A stretch of 64,000 bases of DNA from JAMXLO01 sp963812475 (lineage in GTDB: Bacteria; Pseudomonadota; Alphaproteobacteria; Acetobacterales; Acetobacteraceae): NCBI GenBank assembly GCA_963812475.1, contig CAWEVI010000042.1, forward strand, positions 62,001 through 126,000. The letters run 5' to 3'. A model generated the notes under the pieces. It saw nothing but the letters and a program-made list of their open reading frames with translations, was not told the DNA's origin and searched no databases. Position 1 is the stretch's first letter, and every line of letters starts with the position of its first letter. Position numbers and translations under genes: made by a program. This document shows, one piece after another, positions 53,574 to 63,117 of the stretch.

Positions 53574-55007
53574 ATGGCTATACGACCAAAGCTGCGCCGC
53601 CGCCGGCGCACCAAGATCATCGCGACGCTCGGCCCTGCCAGCTCCTCGGCTGAGGTATTGACACGCCTGTTCCAGGCCGGTGCCGATGTGTTCAGGCTCA
53701 ATTTCAGCCATGGCACGCATGAAGATCACGCCGCGCAATTCGCGATGATCCGCCAGTTGGAAGATCGATTCGATCGCCCGATCGGCATCCTGGCCGATGT
53801 GCAGGGACCCAAATTGCGCGTGGGGCGATTTGGCGGTGGACGGGTGCATCTGCAGACCGGCCAGCAATTCCAACTCGACCTCAACCCGACGCCTGGGAGT
53901 GCCTTGCGTGTGAACCTGCCGTATCCCGAGATCATTGAAGCGGCCTCGATCGGCTGCACGCTGCTGCTGGATGATGGCAAGCTGAAGCTACGCGTTGCGC
54001 GCAAGCGGGGCGATGCACTGGAAACGGAAGTGTTGGTTGGCGGACCGCTGTCCGACCACAAGGGCGTCAACGTGCCCGACGTTGTGCTGCCGATCCCGGC
54101 ACTGACCGCAAAGGATCGCGACGACCTGGCGTTCGCGCTGGAACACGGCGCCAACTACATCGGCCTGTCGTTCGTGCAACGACCCGAAGACGTGGCCGAG
54201 GCGAAGGAGCTGATCGCCGACCGCGCCTGGGTCATGGTCAAGCTCGAGAAGCCACAGGCGCTGGAGAACCTCGACGCGATCATGCAGCTTACCGATGCGG
54301 TGATGGTCGCGCGCGGCGACCTTGGCGTGGAACTGCCGCCCGAAGAAGTGCCGCTGGCGCAGAAGCGCATCGTGCGGGCCGCACGGCAACTGGGCAAACC
54401 TGTGGTCGTGGCGACGCAGATGCTGGAGAGCATGATCAGCGCGCCCTCACCCACGCGCGCAGAGGCATCCGATGTCGCAACCGCGGTGTTCGACGGCACG
54501 GATGCCGTGATGCTGTCGGCGGAGACCGCAGCGGGGCAATATCCCTACGAGGCAGTGAACATCATGGACCGCATCGTCGCACGGGTGGAGCAGGACCCTG
54601 GCTGGCGCGCGATGATCGAGGCGAGCCGGCCGGACCCAGAGCATGCGACCGCCGACGCCATCGCCGCCGCGGCGCGGCAGGTGTGCCACACGATCAGGGC
54701 AAAAGCAGTGGTTGCGTTTACCGCGTCCGGTGCGACCGCGCTGCGTGTGGCACGCGAGCGGCCGGAGGCGCCGATCATCGGCCTTACGCCAAATTTGGTT
54801 ACAGCGCGACGGATGGCCGTTGTGTGGGGCGTGCACGCGGTGGTGTCGGCCGAGGCGCACTCGATGGCGGACGCGATCACCAGGGCGACACGCGTGGCGC
54901 AGACCGAGGGGTTTGCCCAGCACGGCGAAGAGATCGTCGTGGCTGCCGGCGTGCCGATCGGCCATTCGGGAACGACGAACTCGCTGCGGGTGGCGACGGT
55001 GCGGTAG
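53574..55007 (+). CDS. pyk: Pyruvate kinase
   Basis: A 477-residue glycolytic kinase: phosphoenolpyruvate plus ADP to pyruvate plus ATP. KIIATLGPASSSAEVL and VFRLNFSHGTHEDH contain substrate and K+ ligands, VMVKLEKPQALEN has the catalytic Lys/Glu, and DAVMVARGDLGVELPPEEVP and VVVATQMLESMISAPSPTRA are family signatures. It follows the glycerate kinase after 10 bases, so the pair channels glycerate to pyruvate. Confidence 0.95.
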   Translation: MAIRPKLRRRRRTKIIATLGPASSSAEVLTRLFQAGADVFRLNFSHGTHEDHAAQFAMIRQLEDRFDRPIGILADVQGPKLRVGRFGGGRVHLQTGQQFQLDLNPTPGSALRVNLPYPEIIEAASIGCTLLLDDGKLKLRVARKRGDALETEVLVGGPLSDHKGVNVPDVVLPIPALTAKDRDDLAFALEHGANYIGLSFVQRPEDVAEAKELIADRAWVMVKLEKPQALENLDAIMQLTDAVMVARGDLGVELPPEEVPLAQKRIVRAARQLGKPVVVATQMLESMISAPSPTRAEASDVATAVFDGTDAVMLSAETAAGQYPYEAVNIMDRIVARVEQDPGWRAMIEASRPDPEHATADAIAAAARQVCHTIRAKAVVAFTASGATALRVARERPEAPIIGLTPNLVTARRMAVVWGVHAVVSAEAHSMADAITRATRVAQTEGFAQHGEEIVVAAGVPIGHSGTTNSLRVATVR

Positions 55008-55015
55008 TCAATGCG

Positions 55016-55336
55016 TCAGCGGGTTCCGCTGAGATGACAGAAGCCACAGCCATCGCGTTCGGTCTGGGCCAGTCGGTCGCCAATCTGGGCTCGATTGCCT
55101 GTCCGCACCGCTGCGAGCAGTGAGTCCGCGGTTCGCTTCATTGCCTCAGGCGCGCCGCGAACCCTTTCGGGGCTCATGTCCACATAATCCGTGGATGCTT
55201 GCCCCGGAGGAAAAAGTTCGGACATACGCTGGGACCATGACACCAGATTGGCAGCCGCGGTGGCAGCGTCGGCCTGAGTACCGCTCCCGTACACGAAGGC
55301 ACGGATCTGGTCGACATCCGCAAGCATGAGCTGCAT
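55016..55336 (-). pseudogene. Cytochrome c'-like fragment lacking a signal peptide
   Basis: A 106-residue reading frame ends with the heme c motif CGFCH (in ERDGCGFCHLSGTR), the C-terminal position typical of cytochrome c'/c-556. LVSWSQRMSELFPPGQA and MKRTADSLLAAVRTGNRAQI match helices of that four-helix bundle. A covalent heme needs export, but there is no signal peptide and an in-frame TAA lies four codons before the ATG at 55336. The first helix also seems short. I read it as an N-terminally truncated remnant. Confidence 0.65.
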
Positions 55337-55509
55337 CGATTGCCCTTAAATCGTGGGTTGGCCCGCGTGCGGTGAAGTACCCGTCCCGGTGCAACCGTTC
55401 AGACATGGCAGCACCGCGAAAACAAAAAAGGCTGTTCGTATCCTCACAGCAGTTCGTCTCCGGGCGAAGATTGTGTTTTCAATCGTGCGAACAGGTTTAT
55501 TTCCTCAGT

Positions 55510-55917
55510 TCAGCGCGGTGGACGGAGTTCGACGATCTTCCACTCGCCTTCCTGGATTTTGCACCAGTTGATTGTGTAGCGATTTGGACTGTTTCGCGCA
55601 GTTTCAAACCGGATTGTGTAATCCAGGGTGCGACACGGCATTCCCCGCGCATCGAAACTGCGGATCAATTTGACCTCGCCCGCATCCTTTAAATCGGGGC
55701 TGCGCCATCGCTCAACCGTGCCGATCGATCGGCCCTCGTAAAGCCTGGCGCCCGCGGCATGCATGCGATCGAGATCATCCTGCGTCAGACCTGGCCAAGC
55801 GAGGTCACCGGTCATCACTGGAGCCTGGGCAAGCGACACATCCACCACGGAAGTCAGCAACAGAGCGGCTGATACGCCGAGCGCGCGCTTCCGAAGGAAA
55901 AGTGCAATTGGACGCAT
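55510..55917 (-). CDS. Exported surface-antigen-like small protein
   Basis: A 135-residue protein with a signal peptide (RALGVSAALLLTSVVDVSLA) ending near SLA-QA. The C-terminal half, AGEVKLIRSFDARGMPCRTL followed by NRYTINWCKIQEGEWKIVEL, follows the pattern of the RT0821/17-kDa surface-antigen domain: RxF, CR, then C and EWKIVE. The two cysteines may form a disulfide. A start at 55935 adds six residues. Function is unknown. Confidence 0.72.
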   Translation of the reverse strand: MRPIALFLRKRALGVSAALLLTSVVDVSLAQAPVMTGDLAWPGLTQDDLDRMHAAGARLYEGRSIGTVERWRSPDLKDAGEVKLIRSFDARGMPCRTLDYTIRFETARNSPNRYTINWCKIQEGEWKIVELRPPR

Positions 55918-56010
55918 GAAACTCACTTCTGACAAAGCGGCGTCACGGTATGTGAGAAGACGCCATGCCGCAATCCCTCATCCCGCAGATGATCCGATGT
56001 TAACGACACG

Positions 56011-56119
56011 AGCCGGAATAAGCGAATCATCTGACCCGCGGACCGCGATCCTGTCGTCATCCCGCGAAAGCAAGGCGGAACGTCACCGTCAGCCGAATCA
56101 TTGATTTCGCGTCGGGTCC
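56011..56119. repeat. Dispersed spacer repeat, copy 1
   Basis: The segment starting agcgaatcatctgacccgcg (56021), followed by gtcgtcatcccgcgaa and ending cgtcgggtccctaag at about 56123, is echoed at 63128-63390 by a longer version with the same beginning and end. Both lie just downstream of minus-strand genes. Sequence similarity is visible by eye; function is unknown. Confidence 0.5.
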
Positions 56120-57760
56120 CTAAGCAGCACGTCGGGTCAGCGTCGCCTTCGCGTCTTCCAGGATCATGTCCGACGCCTTCTCGGCGATCATGATGGTCGG
56201 CGCATTGGTATTGCCGGCGATGATCGACGGCATGATCGATGCGTCAGCCACGCGCAGTCCGCCAATTCCGTGCACGCGCAGCCGCGGATCGACCACCGCG
56301 TTCGGCCCATGCCCCATGCTGCAGCTTCCAACCGGATGCAGGTTTGACACGCCGCGCCTGCGCACTTCATCGGCCAGTTGCTCGTCGGTCGTCACCGACA
56401 GGCCGGGCAGCACCTCCTCCACCACCAGCTTCTTCAGCGCCTGCTGCGCGGCGATGTGCCGAGCGATGCGTATCCCCTTGATGACCGCTTGCATGTCGTA
56501 CTCGCTGCGCAGGAAGTTGAAGCGGATTTCCGGCGCGGCCAGCGGATCGGGGCTTTTCAGCCGCACCGTGCCACGACCTTCGGGGCGCAGATGCACCGGA
56601 CTGATCGCGAACGCCGGGAACGGATGCGAGATGATACCGTCGCGCGTGCGGTCGATCGTGCTCCAGGCGGAGATGTTCATCTGCAGGTCGGGCCGTTCCA
56701 GACTCGGATCGCTGCGCACCAGGGCACCGACATAGAGCCCATTGCCGGACATCGGACCGCCGCGATAGAGCACGTATTTCAATCCCGCAACGAGCTGGCG
56801 CGGAATGCTGTGGTGCAGAACGTTCAGCGAGAGCGATCGCGAGATGCGCCAGGCGCAATATGTGTTGAAGTGGTCGTGCAGGTTCGACCCCACGCCCGGC
56901 AGATCCCGGAGGACTGCAATGCCCATGTCGTGCAAGTGCTGTGCCGGGCCGACACCTGATAGCAGCAGTAGCTGCGGGGAGCCGTAGGCGCCCCCTGATA
57001 CGATCACCTCGCCGTTGGCGCGCGCGATGCGCAGCCCCTGCGGCGTGCGGAACTCGACGCCGACGGCGCGGCCGTTCTCGATCATGACGCGCGTCGCATG
57101 CGCGTGCGTCTGCACGACAAGGTTCTGCCGATCGCGTGCCGGACGCAGATACGCCGCGGCGGTGCTCCACCGACGACGATCTTTTGTCGTCGTCTGGTAA
57201 TAGCCGGCGCCCTCCTGCTGCGCACCATTGAAATCCGGATTGGGCTTGATGCCGGCCTGGATGCAGGCCTGAAGCAGGAGCTTGCCGATCTCCCACTCAT
57301 AGGGTTGGTTGGAGACGCGCAGCGGCCCTCCGCTGCCGTGGAATTCGCCCGCCCCGCGTTCGTTGTCCTCGGCCTTGCGGAAATACGGCAGCACGGAATC
57401 ATAGTCCCAGCCCTCGCAACCACGCTGCCGCCATTCGTCGTAGTCAGCGTGGTTGCCGCGCATATAGATCATGCCGTTGATCGAACTTGTGCCACCCAGC
57501 ACCTTGCCGCGTGGCTGATACATCACGCGATTGTTCAGATTGGCTTCCGGCTCGCTGTCGAACATCCAGTTGACGCGCGGGTTGCAGAACGTCCTGGCGT
57601 AGCCGAGCGGGATGTGGATCCAGGGATTGCTGTCCTTGCCGCCGGCTTCCAGCAGCAGCACGCGGTGGTGTCCGGATTCCGACAGGCGCGCTGCCAGCAC
57701 GCAGCCGGCCGAGCCGGCGCCTGTCACGATAAAATCGTAGGTGTCGCCACCAGTTTGCAT
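56120..57760 (-). CDS. GMC-family FAD oxidoreductase (choline dehydrogenase-like)
   Basis: A 546-residue flavoenzyme. FAD-binding IVTGAGSAGCVLAARLSESG with LLLEAGGKDSNPW; GMC signature 1 is PRGKVLGGTSSINGMIYMRG. VIVSGGAYGSPQLLLLSGVG is signature 2. Near the C-terminus are NLHPVGSCSMGHG with the catalytic His, and ADASIMPSIIAGNTNAPTIM. The substrate is an alcohol of unknown kind. The adjacent gene at 57785 encodes a second enzyme of identical length. A gagga precedes the ATG. Confidence 0.92.
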   Translation of the reverse strand: MQTGGDTYDFIVTGAGSAGCVLAARLSESGHHRVLLLEAGGKDSNPWIHIPLGYARTFCNPRVNWMFDSEPEANLNNRVMYQPRGKVLGGTSSINGMIYMRGNHADYDEWRQRGCEGWDYDSVLPYFRKAEDNERGAGEFHGSGGPLRVSNQPYEWEIGKLLLQACIQAGIKPNPDFNGAQQEGAGYYQTTTKDRRRWSTAAAYLRPARDRQNLVVQTHAHATRVMIENGRAVGVEFRTPQGLRIARANGEVIVSGGAYGSPQLLLLSGVGPAQHLHDMGIAVLRDLPGVGSNLHDHFNTYCAWRISRSLSLNVLHHSIPRQLVAGLKYVLYRGGPMSGNGLYVGALVRSDPSLERPDLQMNISAWSTIDRTRDGIISHPFPAFAISPVHLRPEGRGTVRLKSPDPLAAPEIRFNFLRSEYDMQAVIKGIRIARHIAAQQALKKLVVEEVLPGLSVTTDEQLADEVRRRGVSNLHPVGSCSMGHGPNAVVDPRLRVHGIGGLRVADASIMPSIIAGNTNAPTIMIAEKASDMILEDAKATLTRRAA

Positions 57761-57784
57761 GTTTTCCTCTGGGTCCGTGGTGTT

Positions 57785-59425
57785 TCAGGCTGCCGCGCGG
57801 TCCGGGATTGCCGCCGCATCCTCAAGGATCATGGCGGCGGCCTTCTCGCCGATCATGATGGTGGGCGCATTGGTGTTGCCGCCAACCGCGACCGGCATGA
57901 TCGAGGCGTCCGCCACACGCAGTCCGCTGATCCCGTGAACGCGCAGCCGCGGATCGACCACCGTGTTCGGCCCATGGCCCATGGCGCACGAACTGGTTGG
58001 ATGCTGATTGGAAACGCCGCTCTGGCGCACATACTCGGCAAGCTCCACGTCGGTCGTGACCAACGGCCCTGGGGCAAGTTCGTGCACGACAAATGGCTTC
58101 AGGGCTGGCTGATCAGCGATCCTCCGTGCCAGCCGGATGCCGAAGATCACCGCCTGCATGTCATAATCGGTGCGCAGGAAGTCGAACAGCACCGCTGGCG
58201 GCGCCAGCGGATCTGGGCTGGCGAGTCGCACGGTGCCGCGACCGTCTGGTCGCAGATGCACCGGACTTAGCGTAAAGCCCGGGAACGGGTGCGGCACGAC
58301 GCCATCCTTGTTCCGCGTCAGCGTGCTCCATTCGAAAACATTGATCTGCACATCTGGACGCTCAAGCCGAGGATCGCTGCGGGTGAACAGTCCGGTGTGG
58401 ATGCCGTTGCTCGCCATCGGGCCGGAGCGGAACAGCGCATAGCGCACGCCGGCCGCCAGTTTGCGGACCGGACTGCGCTCCAGGTCGTTCAGCGTGATCG
58501 CCTTGCTGCAACGCCAGCTTACGTAGGAGTTGAAGTGGTCGTGCAGGTTGGAACCCACCGCCGGCATGTCGCGGACGACGTCGATCCCGATGTCCTGCAG
58601 ATGCTGCGCGGGTCCCAGTCCCGACAGCAGCAGAAGCTGCGGCGAACCATAGGCACCACCGGATACGATGACCTCGCCCCGTGCCCGGGCGATGCGGCGG
58701 CCTTCCGGGATATGGTACTCGACGCCGGCGGCACGGTTGTTCTCGATCAGCACGCGTGTGGCGTGGGCGCCGGTGCGCACCACCAGGTTCGGGCGCTGCA
58801 GCGCCGGTTGGAGATACGCCTTTGCCGTGCTCCAGCGACGTCGGTTGCTGGTCGTGGTCTGGTAGTAGCCGCAGCCCTCCTGCTGCGCGCCGTTGAAGTC
58901 CGGGTTGCGCGGGATGCCAGCCTGCACGCAGGCCTCCAATACGGCGTCCGCCAGTTCGAACCGGCCTGGCTGGTCGGAGACATGCAGCGGGCCACCGACG
59001 CCATGAAACTCGTCGGCGCCGTGCGACTGGTTTTCGGCTTTCTTGAAGTAGGGCAGCACTGAATCCCAGTCCCAGCCCTCGCAGCCACGCTGGCGCCATT
59101 CGTCGTAGTCGCCGTGGTGACCGCGCATGTACACCATGCCGTTGATCGAACTGGAACCGCCGAGTGTCTTGCCGCGCGGCAGATACAGCTTCCGACCGGC
59201 AAGCTGCGGCTGCGGCGCGCTCTCAAACCTCCAGTTCACCGCCGGGTTCACGTAAGTCTTGGCAAAGCCGAGCGGGATATGGATCCAGGGGTTGCGGTCG
59301 GGCGGTCCCGCTTCGAGCAGCAGCACGCGGTGACGGCCGGACTCCGAGAGGCGGGCGGCGAGCACGCAGCCCGCGCTGCCGGCGCCGGTGACGATGAAGT
59401 CGTAGGTTTCCCCCTCGATGGCCAT
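57785..59425 (-). CDS. GMC-family FAD oxidoreductase, tandem paralogue
   Basis: A 546-residue enzyme closely related to the downstream gene: VTGAGSAGCVLAARLSESGR, PRGKTLGGSSSINGMVYMRG, GGAYGSPQLLLLSGLGPAQH, and QHPTSSCAMGHG with the catalytic His. The frame extends to 59749, but homology starts at 59425 (MAIEGETYDFIVTG). It ends 24 bases before the next GMC start, so both are likely in one transcript. Substrate preferences may differ between the copies. Confidence 0.92.
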   Translation of the reverse strand: MAIEGETYDFIVTGAGSAGCVLAARLSESGRHRVLLLEAGPPDRNPWIHIPLGFAKTYVNPAVNWRFESAPQPQLAGRKLYLPRGKTLGGSSSINGMVYMRGHHGDYDEWRQRGCEGWDWDSVLPYFKKAENQSHGADEFHGVGGPLHVSDQPGRFELADAVLEACVQAGIPRNPDFNGAQQEGCGYYQTTTSNRRRWSTAKAYLQPALQRPNLVVRTGAHATRVLIENNRAAGVEYHIPEGRRIARARGEVIVSGGAYGSPQLLLLSGLGPAQHLQDIGIDVVRDMPAVGSNLHDHFNSYVSWRCSKAITLNDLERSPVRKLAAGVRYALFRSGPMASNGIHTGLFTRSDPRLERPDVQINVFEWSTLTRNKDGVVPHPFPGFTLSPVHLRPDGRGTVRLASPDPLAPPAVLFDFLRTDYDMQAVIFGIRLARRIADQPALKPFVVHELAPGPLVTTDVELAEYVRQSGVSNQHPTSSCAMGHGPNTVVDPRLRVHGISGLRVADASIMPVAVGGNTNAPTIMIGEKAAAMILEDAAAIPDRAAA

Positions 59426-59612
59426 GGAAGTCCCTTCGTTCTCTGAGCATGAAGGATCAGCCACCCCGATCCATGCCGCAATCCCTGGTGCAACCTGGAA
59501 CGCGGCACCGACTGGCGATGGATGATGAGGACATAACTCAGGTGTGAGACTTGGGTAGCAATTGCGCAGGAAGTGGCTTCGTCGATAGTTCTTCCTTTGC
59601 GGGCAGGCCAGT

Positions 59613-59822
59613 CTACAGATCCGCCACCCTGATCCATACTGCAATCCCAACAGCGACCAGCACGCCCGCGGCGATGATTGCGGCGCTGTCGGACGCCAGT
59701 TCGTGCGCGATCGCAGTCCACAGCACAAGCACGGCCATTCCCACCGCAACTCCGCCGACGAGGCTGGCCTTGCCCTGCTTGATCCGTTGTGAGCCTACCA
59801 CCGGGCTTCTCGTGGTGGTCAT
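59613..59822 (-). CDS. Small membrane protein coupled to a fatty-acid hydroxylase gene
   Basis: A 69-residue protein with two hydrophobic stretches, LVGGVAVGMAVLVLWTAIAH and SAAIIAAGVLVAVGIAVWIR, separated by a short acidic turn, so probably a helical hairpin. Its ATG overlaps the stop of the hydroxylase gene by four bases (ATGA), which argues that it is real. No family is recognised. Confidence 0.6.
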   Translation of the reverse strand: MTTTRSPVVGSQRIKQGKASLVGGVAVGMAVLVLWTAIAHELASDSAAIIAAGVLVAVGIAVWIRVADL

Positions 59823-60601
59823 TCCGCTGCCACCTGAAAGTGACCGACACGCGGATCATCCGTGGTGTTACGGACCCGCTTGAGATCGCGGCGCACGAAG
59901 CGCGAATCATAGCCGTTGAACACATGCTGCCGCAGACCGCAGGCCAGATCGGAGGTGCCGAAGAACCAGTCGGCGATCGGATATGTCAAATTGAAGTTGC
60001 GTTCCATCATCAGTGCGGCGTTGTGATGCGCGATATGATGGCGGCGGATCGAGTTCACCAACGGTATATGCCGCACGATCCGATCGTCCTTCACATGACA
60101 GCAATAGTGGAACAGCTCGTAGTTCAGATAAAGCCCGACATTGGTTATCAGCAACAGCCATCCTGCGTTCGGCAAGCCCAGCAGCCCAAGGATCGCCGCA
60201 GGCGGAAGCGACAGCGCCATGAAGGCCACCAACGCATAGGGTGGGAAGAACACGATGCGGAAGTCGCGGGTATTGTCGATGGTCGGCTCGATATGGGTGA
60301 AGAACTGATGGTGGGCAAGCGTATGGCGCTTGTAGATGCCCATGAAGCCCTTCACTGGACGGTGCATGACGTAGCGGTGGATCCACCACTCGAACGCGTT
60401 GGAAATGCAGAAGGCGACCGGGATCACCAGGAACTCGTACCACTCCGGATGTGCGATCTGCCGGGCACAGTACCAGATGGCGGCGAAGCCCAGCGCATAG
60501 ATCAGCGCGACATGCGCCCAGCCTGAATAGGCCCGGGCGATGCGGGTTCGGAAGTCGGCGCGGAACGCCGCCTGACGCTGCGACATCCTTTGATGGTCCA
60601 T
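59819..60601 (-). CDS. Fatty acid hydroxylase / sterol desaturase family protein
   Basis: A 260-residue integral-membrane di-iron enzyme. The four histidine boxes are HRYVMH, HTLAHHQFF, HYCCH and RRHHIAHH. Hydrophobic spans surround them (VALIYALGFAAIWYCA and VAFMALSLPPAAILGLLGL). The family hydroxylates or desaturates lipid substrates such as fatty acids, sterols or carotenoids. It diverges from the MaoC hydratase gene and overlaps the 69-residue membrane protein. Confidence 0.9.
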   Translation of the reverse strand: MDHQRMSQRQAAFRADFRTRIARAYSGWAHVALIYALGFAAIWYCARQIAHPEWYEFLVIPVAFCISNAFEWWIHRYVMHRPVKGFMGIYKRHTLAHHQFFTHIEPTIDNTRDFRIVFFPPYALVAFMALSLPPAAILGLLGLPNAGWLLLITNVGLYLNYELFHYCCHVKDDRIVRHIPLVNSIRRHHIAHHNAALMMERNFNLTYPIADWFFGTSDLACGLRQHVFNGYDSRFVRRDLKRVRNTTDDPRVGHFQVAAE

Positions 60602-60705
60602 CGGCGGTTACCTCCGGTTGCGCCAGTGATAGGACGGAAATCCATGCCGCGACAAGTCCGGTCGTGCTCTGCATAATCGCCATGACCGAAATGGAGGACA
60701 CCGGG

Positions 60706-61161
60706 ATGCTCGAAGTGGAAAAGCCCGCCGACATGAAGACCCATATCGGCAAGCAGATCGGGTCAAGCGAATGGGTTCTGGTGGACCAGGCGATGATCGA
60801 CAAATTTGCCGAGGCGACCGGCGACCATCAGTGGATCCACGTGGACGTGGAGCGGGCGAAGCGGGAGATGCCGGGCGGCAAGACGATCGCTCACGGCTAT
60901 CTGACGCTGTCGCTCCTGCCACGGCTGTCGCACAACATCCTGCATATCCGCAAACGATCGCGCGGCATCAACTACGGCTCGAACAAGGTGCGCTTCACCG
61001 CGCCAGTGCCAGCCGGATCGCGCGTGCGCCTGCACCAGACGCTGAAGAACGTGGAGGACATCGAGGGCGGCGTGCGCATGACCTTCGACAGCCAGATCGA
61101 GATCGAGGGCTCGTCGCGTCCCGCGCTGGTTGCCGAGACGATGGGGCTGGCGTTCGACTGA
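60706..61161 (+). CDS. MaoC-family (R)-enoyl-CoA hydratase-like protein
   Basis: A 151-residue hot-dog-fold protein. The hydratase 2 motif is FAEATGDHQWIHVD with catalytic Asp and His, followed by GKTIAHGYLTLSLLPRLSHN and INYGSNKVRFTAPVPAGSRV. It probably hydrates a trans-2-enoyl-CoA. The ATG at 60706 follows ggagg with correct spacing; in-frame ATGs at 60682 and 60691 are less likely. Confidence 0.9.
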   Translation: MLEVEKPADMKTHIGKQIGSSEWVLVDQAMIDKFAEATGDHQWIHVDVERAKREMPGGKTIAHGYLTLSLLPRLSHNILHIRKRSRGINYGSNKVRFTAPVPAGSRVRLHQTLKNVEDIEGGVRMTFDSQIEIEGSSRPALVAETMGLAFD

Positions 61162-61394
61162 ACGGTGCCCCCAAGGGGAGGGGGTCAATAGAGCATGCCA
61201 ACTCCCCGTCCCGGCTGTTCACGCCCGGACGCAGGTGTAGCCGCCAGAACGTCGGGTTCGGTTGCTTCTCCTGGTCCCGCGCATGGGTCCATCGCGCGTA
61301 GCCGGCGTCCGCCGAGCGCGCGTCACTGCGGATGCGCCAACCGACGGGGCAAACAACACCGTAACCGCCAGGCAAACGCCAAATCATCCCGTCA

Positions 61395-61688
61395 TTAGTC
61401 GCCCTGTTCGAGCGCCGCTTCGATGTCGGCGCCGGTAAGCTTCCAGGCGTTGTCCAATTCAGCCACGACATTCCGCATGAAGGTTTCGGTCAGCGCCAGG
61501 GCACGTTGCTGATCGCCGAGATGGTCGGCAAGCAAGGCGAGTGCCAATTGCCTCGGGCCGTCGCCTTCGTAGGTCCACTCGAAACCCATGCGGCTGAAGC
61601 GGCGAATATCGAAGCGCGGGTCCAGCGGGATGCCGTCCACTGTCACCACCGCGCCATCCAGGCTGCGCCCGCCCTCGTAAATCTTCAT
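61395..61688 (-). CDS. DUF6166-like protein
   Basis: A 97-residue soluble protein. The core VTVDGIPLDPRFDIRRFSRM, GFEWTYEGDGPRQLALALLA, DHLGDQQRAL matches my memory of DUF6166, a small family with no assigned function. The frame continues upstream to 62240 inside the MFS gene on the same strand without homology, so the ATG at 61688 is favoured. Confidence 0.66.
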   Translation of the reverse strand: MKIYEGGRSLDGAVVTVDGIPLDPRFDIRRFSRMGFEWTYEGDGPRQLALALLADHLGDQQRALALTETFMRNVVAELDNAWKLTGADIEAALEQGD

Positions 61689-61822
61689 TGCGGGGCGCCG
61701 AACCGGATAGCGCCCGTTGCAACCTTCCGTGGATTGATCACGGCGATTTTCCCATGCGTTCTCCTCGCGGTAAAAGGCTATGCAGGCGTCATGCAGCGCG
61801 CAACCGGTGTGTTCTCGCCAGC

Positions 61823-63007
61823 TCACGCCGAACGACGTGCCCTGGCTCTTCCTCGACGCAGCAAATCCACCCCGACAAGAACCGCCGGAATGGCGCAGAC
61901 CGTCCATCCGGCCGCATAGCCGCCGGTGACGCGAAGGAGCAATGAAAATACCGACGGACACAGGAAAGCACCCATCTGGCCAAACGACAGCACGCCGCCA
62001 GTGACCGACCCCGCCCGCCCGGCGGGCGCGAGGCGGGCCGACTCCGACAGCAGAATGCCGTGCCAGGACATTGCGGTGGCGCTGAACACGCCGCTGACCA
62101 CGCCGATCGTCACGGTAGACCACGCATCGGTAAATGCACCGGTCAGCACAACGCTCGCCGCCATCCCGAATGCCAGCCACGCCATCACGGTTCGTGGCGC
62201 GACATAGAAGCTGCCCACCCAGCCCCAGAGGATTCGGCACGGGATGGCGATGGCGATGACCGTGGAGAATAGCGCCCCGGCAGCCACCAGGTTATAGCCA
62301 AGCGCGGTGAGGTAAGTGACAAAGTAGGCGATAAACACCGCTTGAAGACCGTTGAATGCAAAGCAGGCGAAGGAAAGTGCGCGCAGTTCTCCCACTGCCA
62401 GCACGCCCGTGATCGTGGTCCGAAAATCCGACAGGTGGATCGCGTGCATCGGCAGTGCATCGGTATCAAGCCGTCCATGCAGTGGTTGCAGCAGCAGGGC
62501 AAAGCACCAGCAGGCTGCGGCGCTGATCAGCATCGTGCCGCGCCACCCCATGGATTGAGCCAGAGCCGGACCGAGCCAGCCGCCGAGCAAAATGCCCGCC
62601 GGAATGGCAGTCTGCGTGACCGAGAATGCGAACGGCGCGTACCGCCTGATAGACCATCGGCCAAGCAACTGTGAACTGGCGGGCGTAGCGACAGCGGCGA
62701 TGCTGTTGCCGACCAGCGCTGACAGCACGAAGCCCGCCGCGCCTCCGATGATCGCGACCGCCATCCCGCCACCGGTCGAGAGCAATGCGACCTGACTCAT
62801 GCGGATAGCGCCGTGGCGGATAATGAACCCGCCAGATCCGAGTTGCCCGATGAGCGCGGCGATGGCTGTCAGTCCGAAATATACCCCAACCCAGGACGGA
62901 TCAGCGTGCAGTTCGAGAATGATCAGCGGAGCGAGCACGGCAGGCAGCACTCTGCCGACCGAGCCGCAGGTCTGCTGCAGAAACATCGCCCCGACGGCGA
63001 TCAGCAT
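61823..63007 (-). CDS. Major facilitator superfamily transporter
   Basis: A 394-residue inner-membrane protein with about 12 hydrophobic spans, for example VGVYFGLTAIAALIGQLGSG, TGGGMAVAIIGGAAGFVLSA and LSFACFAFNGLQAVFIAYFV. A charged loop after span 2 (GFIIRHGAIRM) and GVVSGVFSATAMSWHGILLSE in the second half support the MFS fold. Substrate unknown. I chose the ATG at 63007; the open frame also allows a TTG at 63049. Confidence 0.87.
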   Translation of the reverse strand: MLIAVGAMFLQQTCGSVGRVLPAVLAPLIILELHADPSWVGVYFGLTAIAALIGQLGSGGFIIRHGAIRMSQVALLSTGGGMAVAIIGGAAGFVLSALVGNSIAAVATPASSQLLGRWSIRRYAPFAFSVTQTAIPAGILLGGWLGPALAQSMGWRGTMLISAAACWCFALLLQPLHGRLDTDALPMHAIHLSDFRTTITGVLAVGELRALSFACFAFNGLQAVFIAYFVTYLTALGYNLVAAGALFSTVIAIAIPCRILWGWVGSFYVAPRTVMAWLAFGMAASVVLTGAFTDAWSTVTIGVVSGVFSATAMSWHGILLSESARLAPAGRAGSVTGGVLSFGQMGAFLCPSVFSLLLRVTGGYAAGWTVCAIPAVLVGVDLLRRGRARARRSA

Positions 63008-63117
63008 ACGGGTCAAATGGCGAAATTCCTTTCGATGGACCCGTTCCAACCCAAGGGGCGCGCGGCGTCAATGTTTGCAGCAGGTGTTGTCGAGTGTAAG
63101 CGCAACCTTGGGATCCG

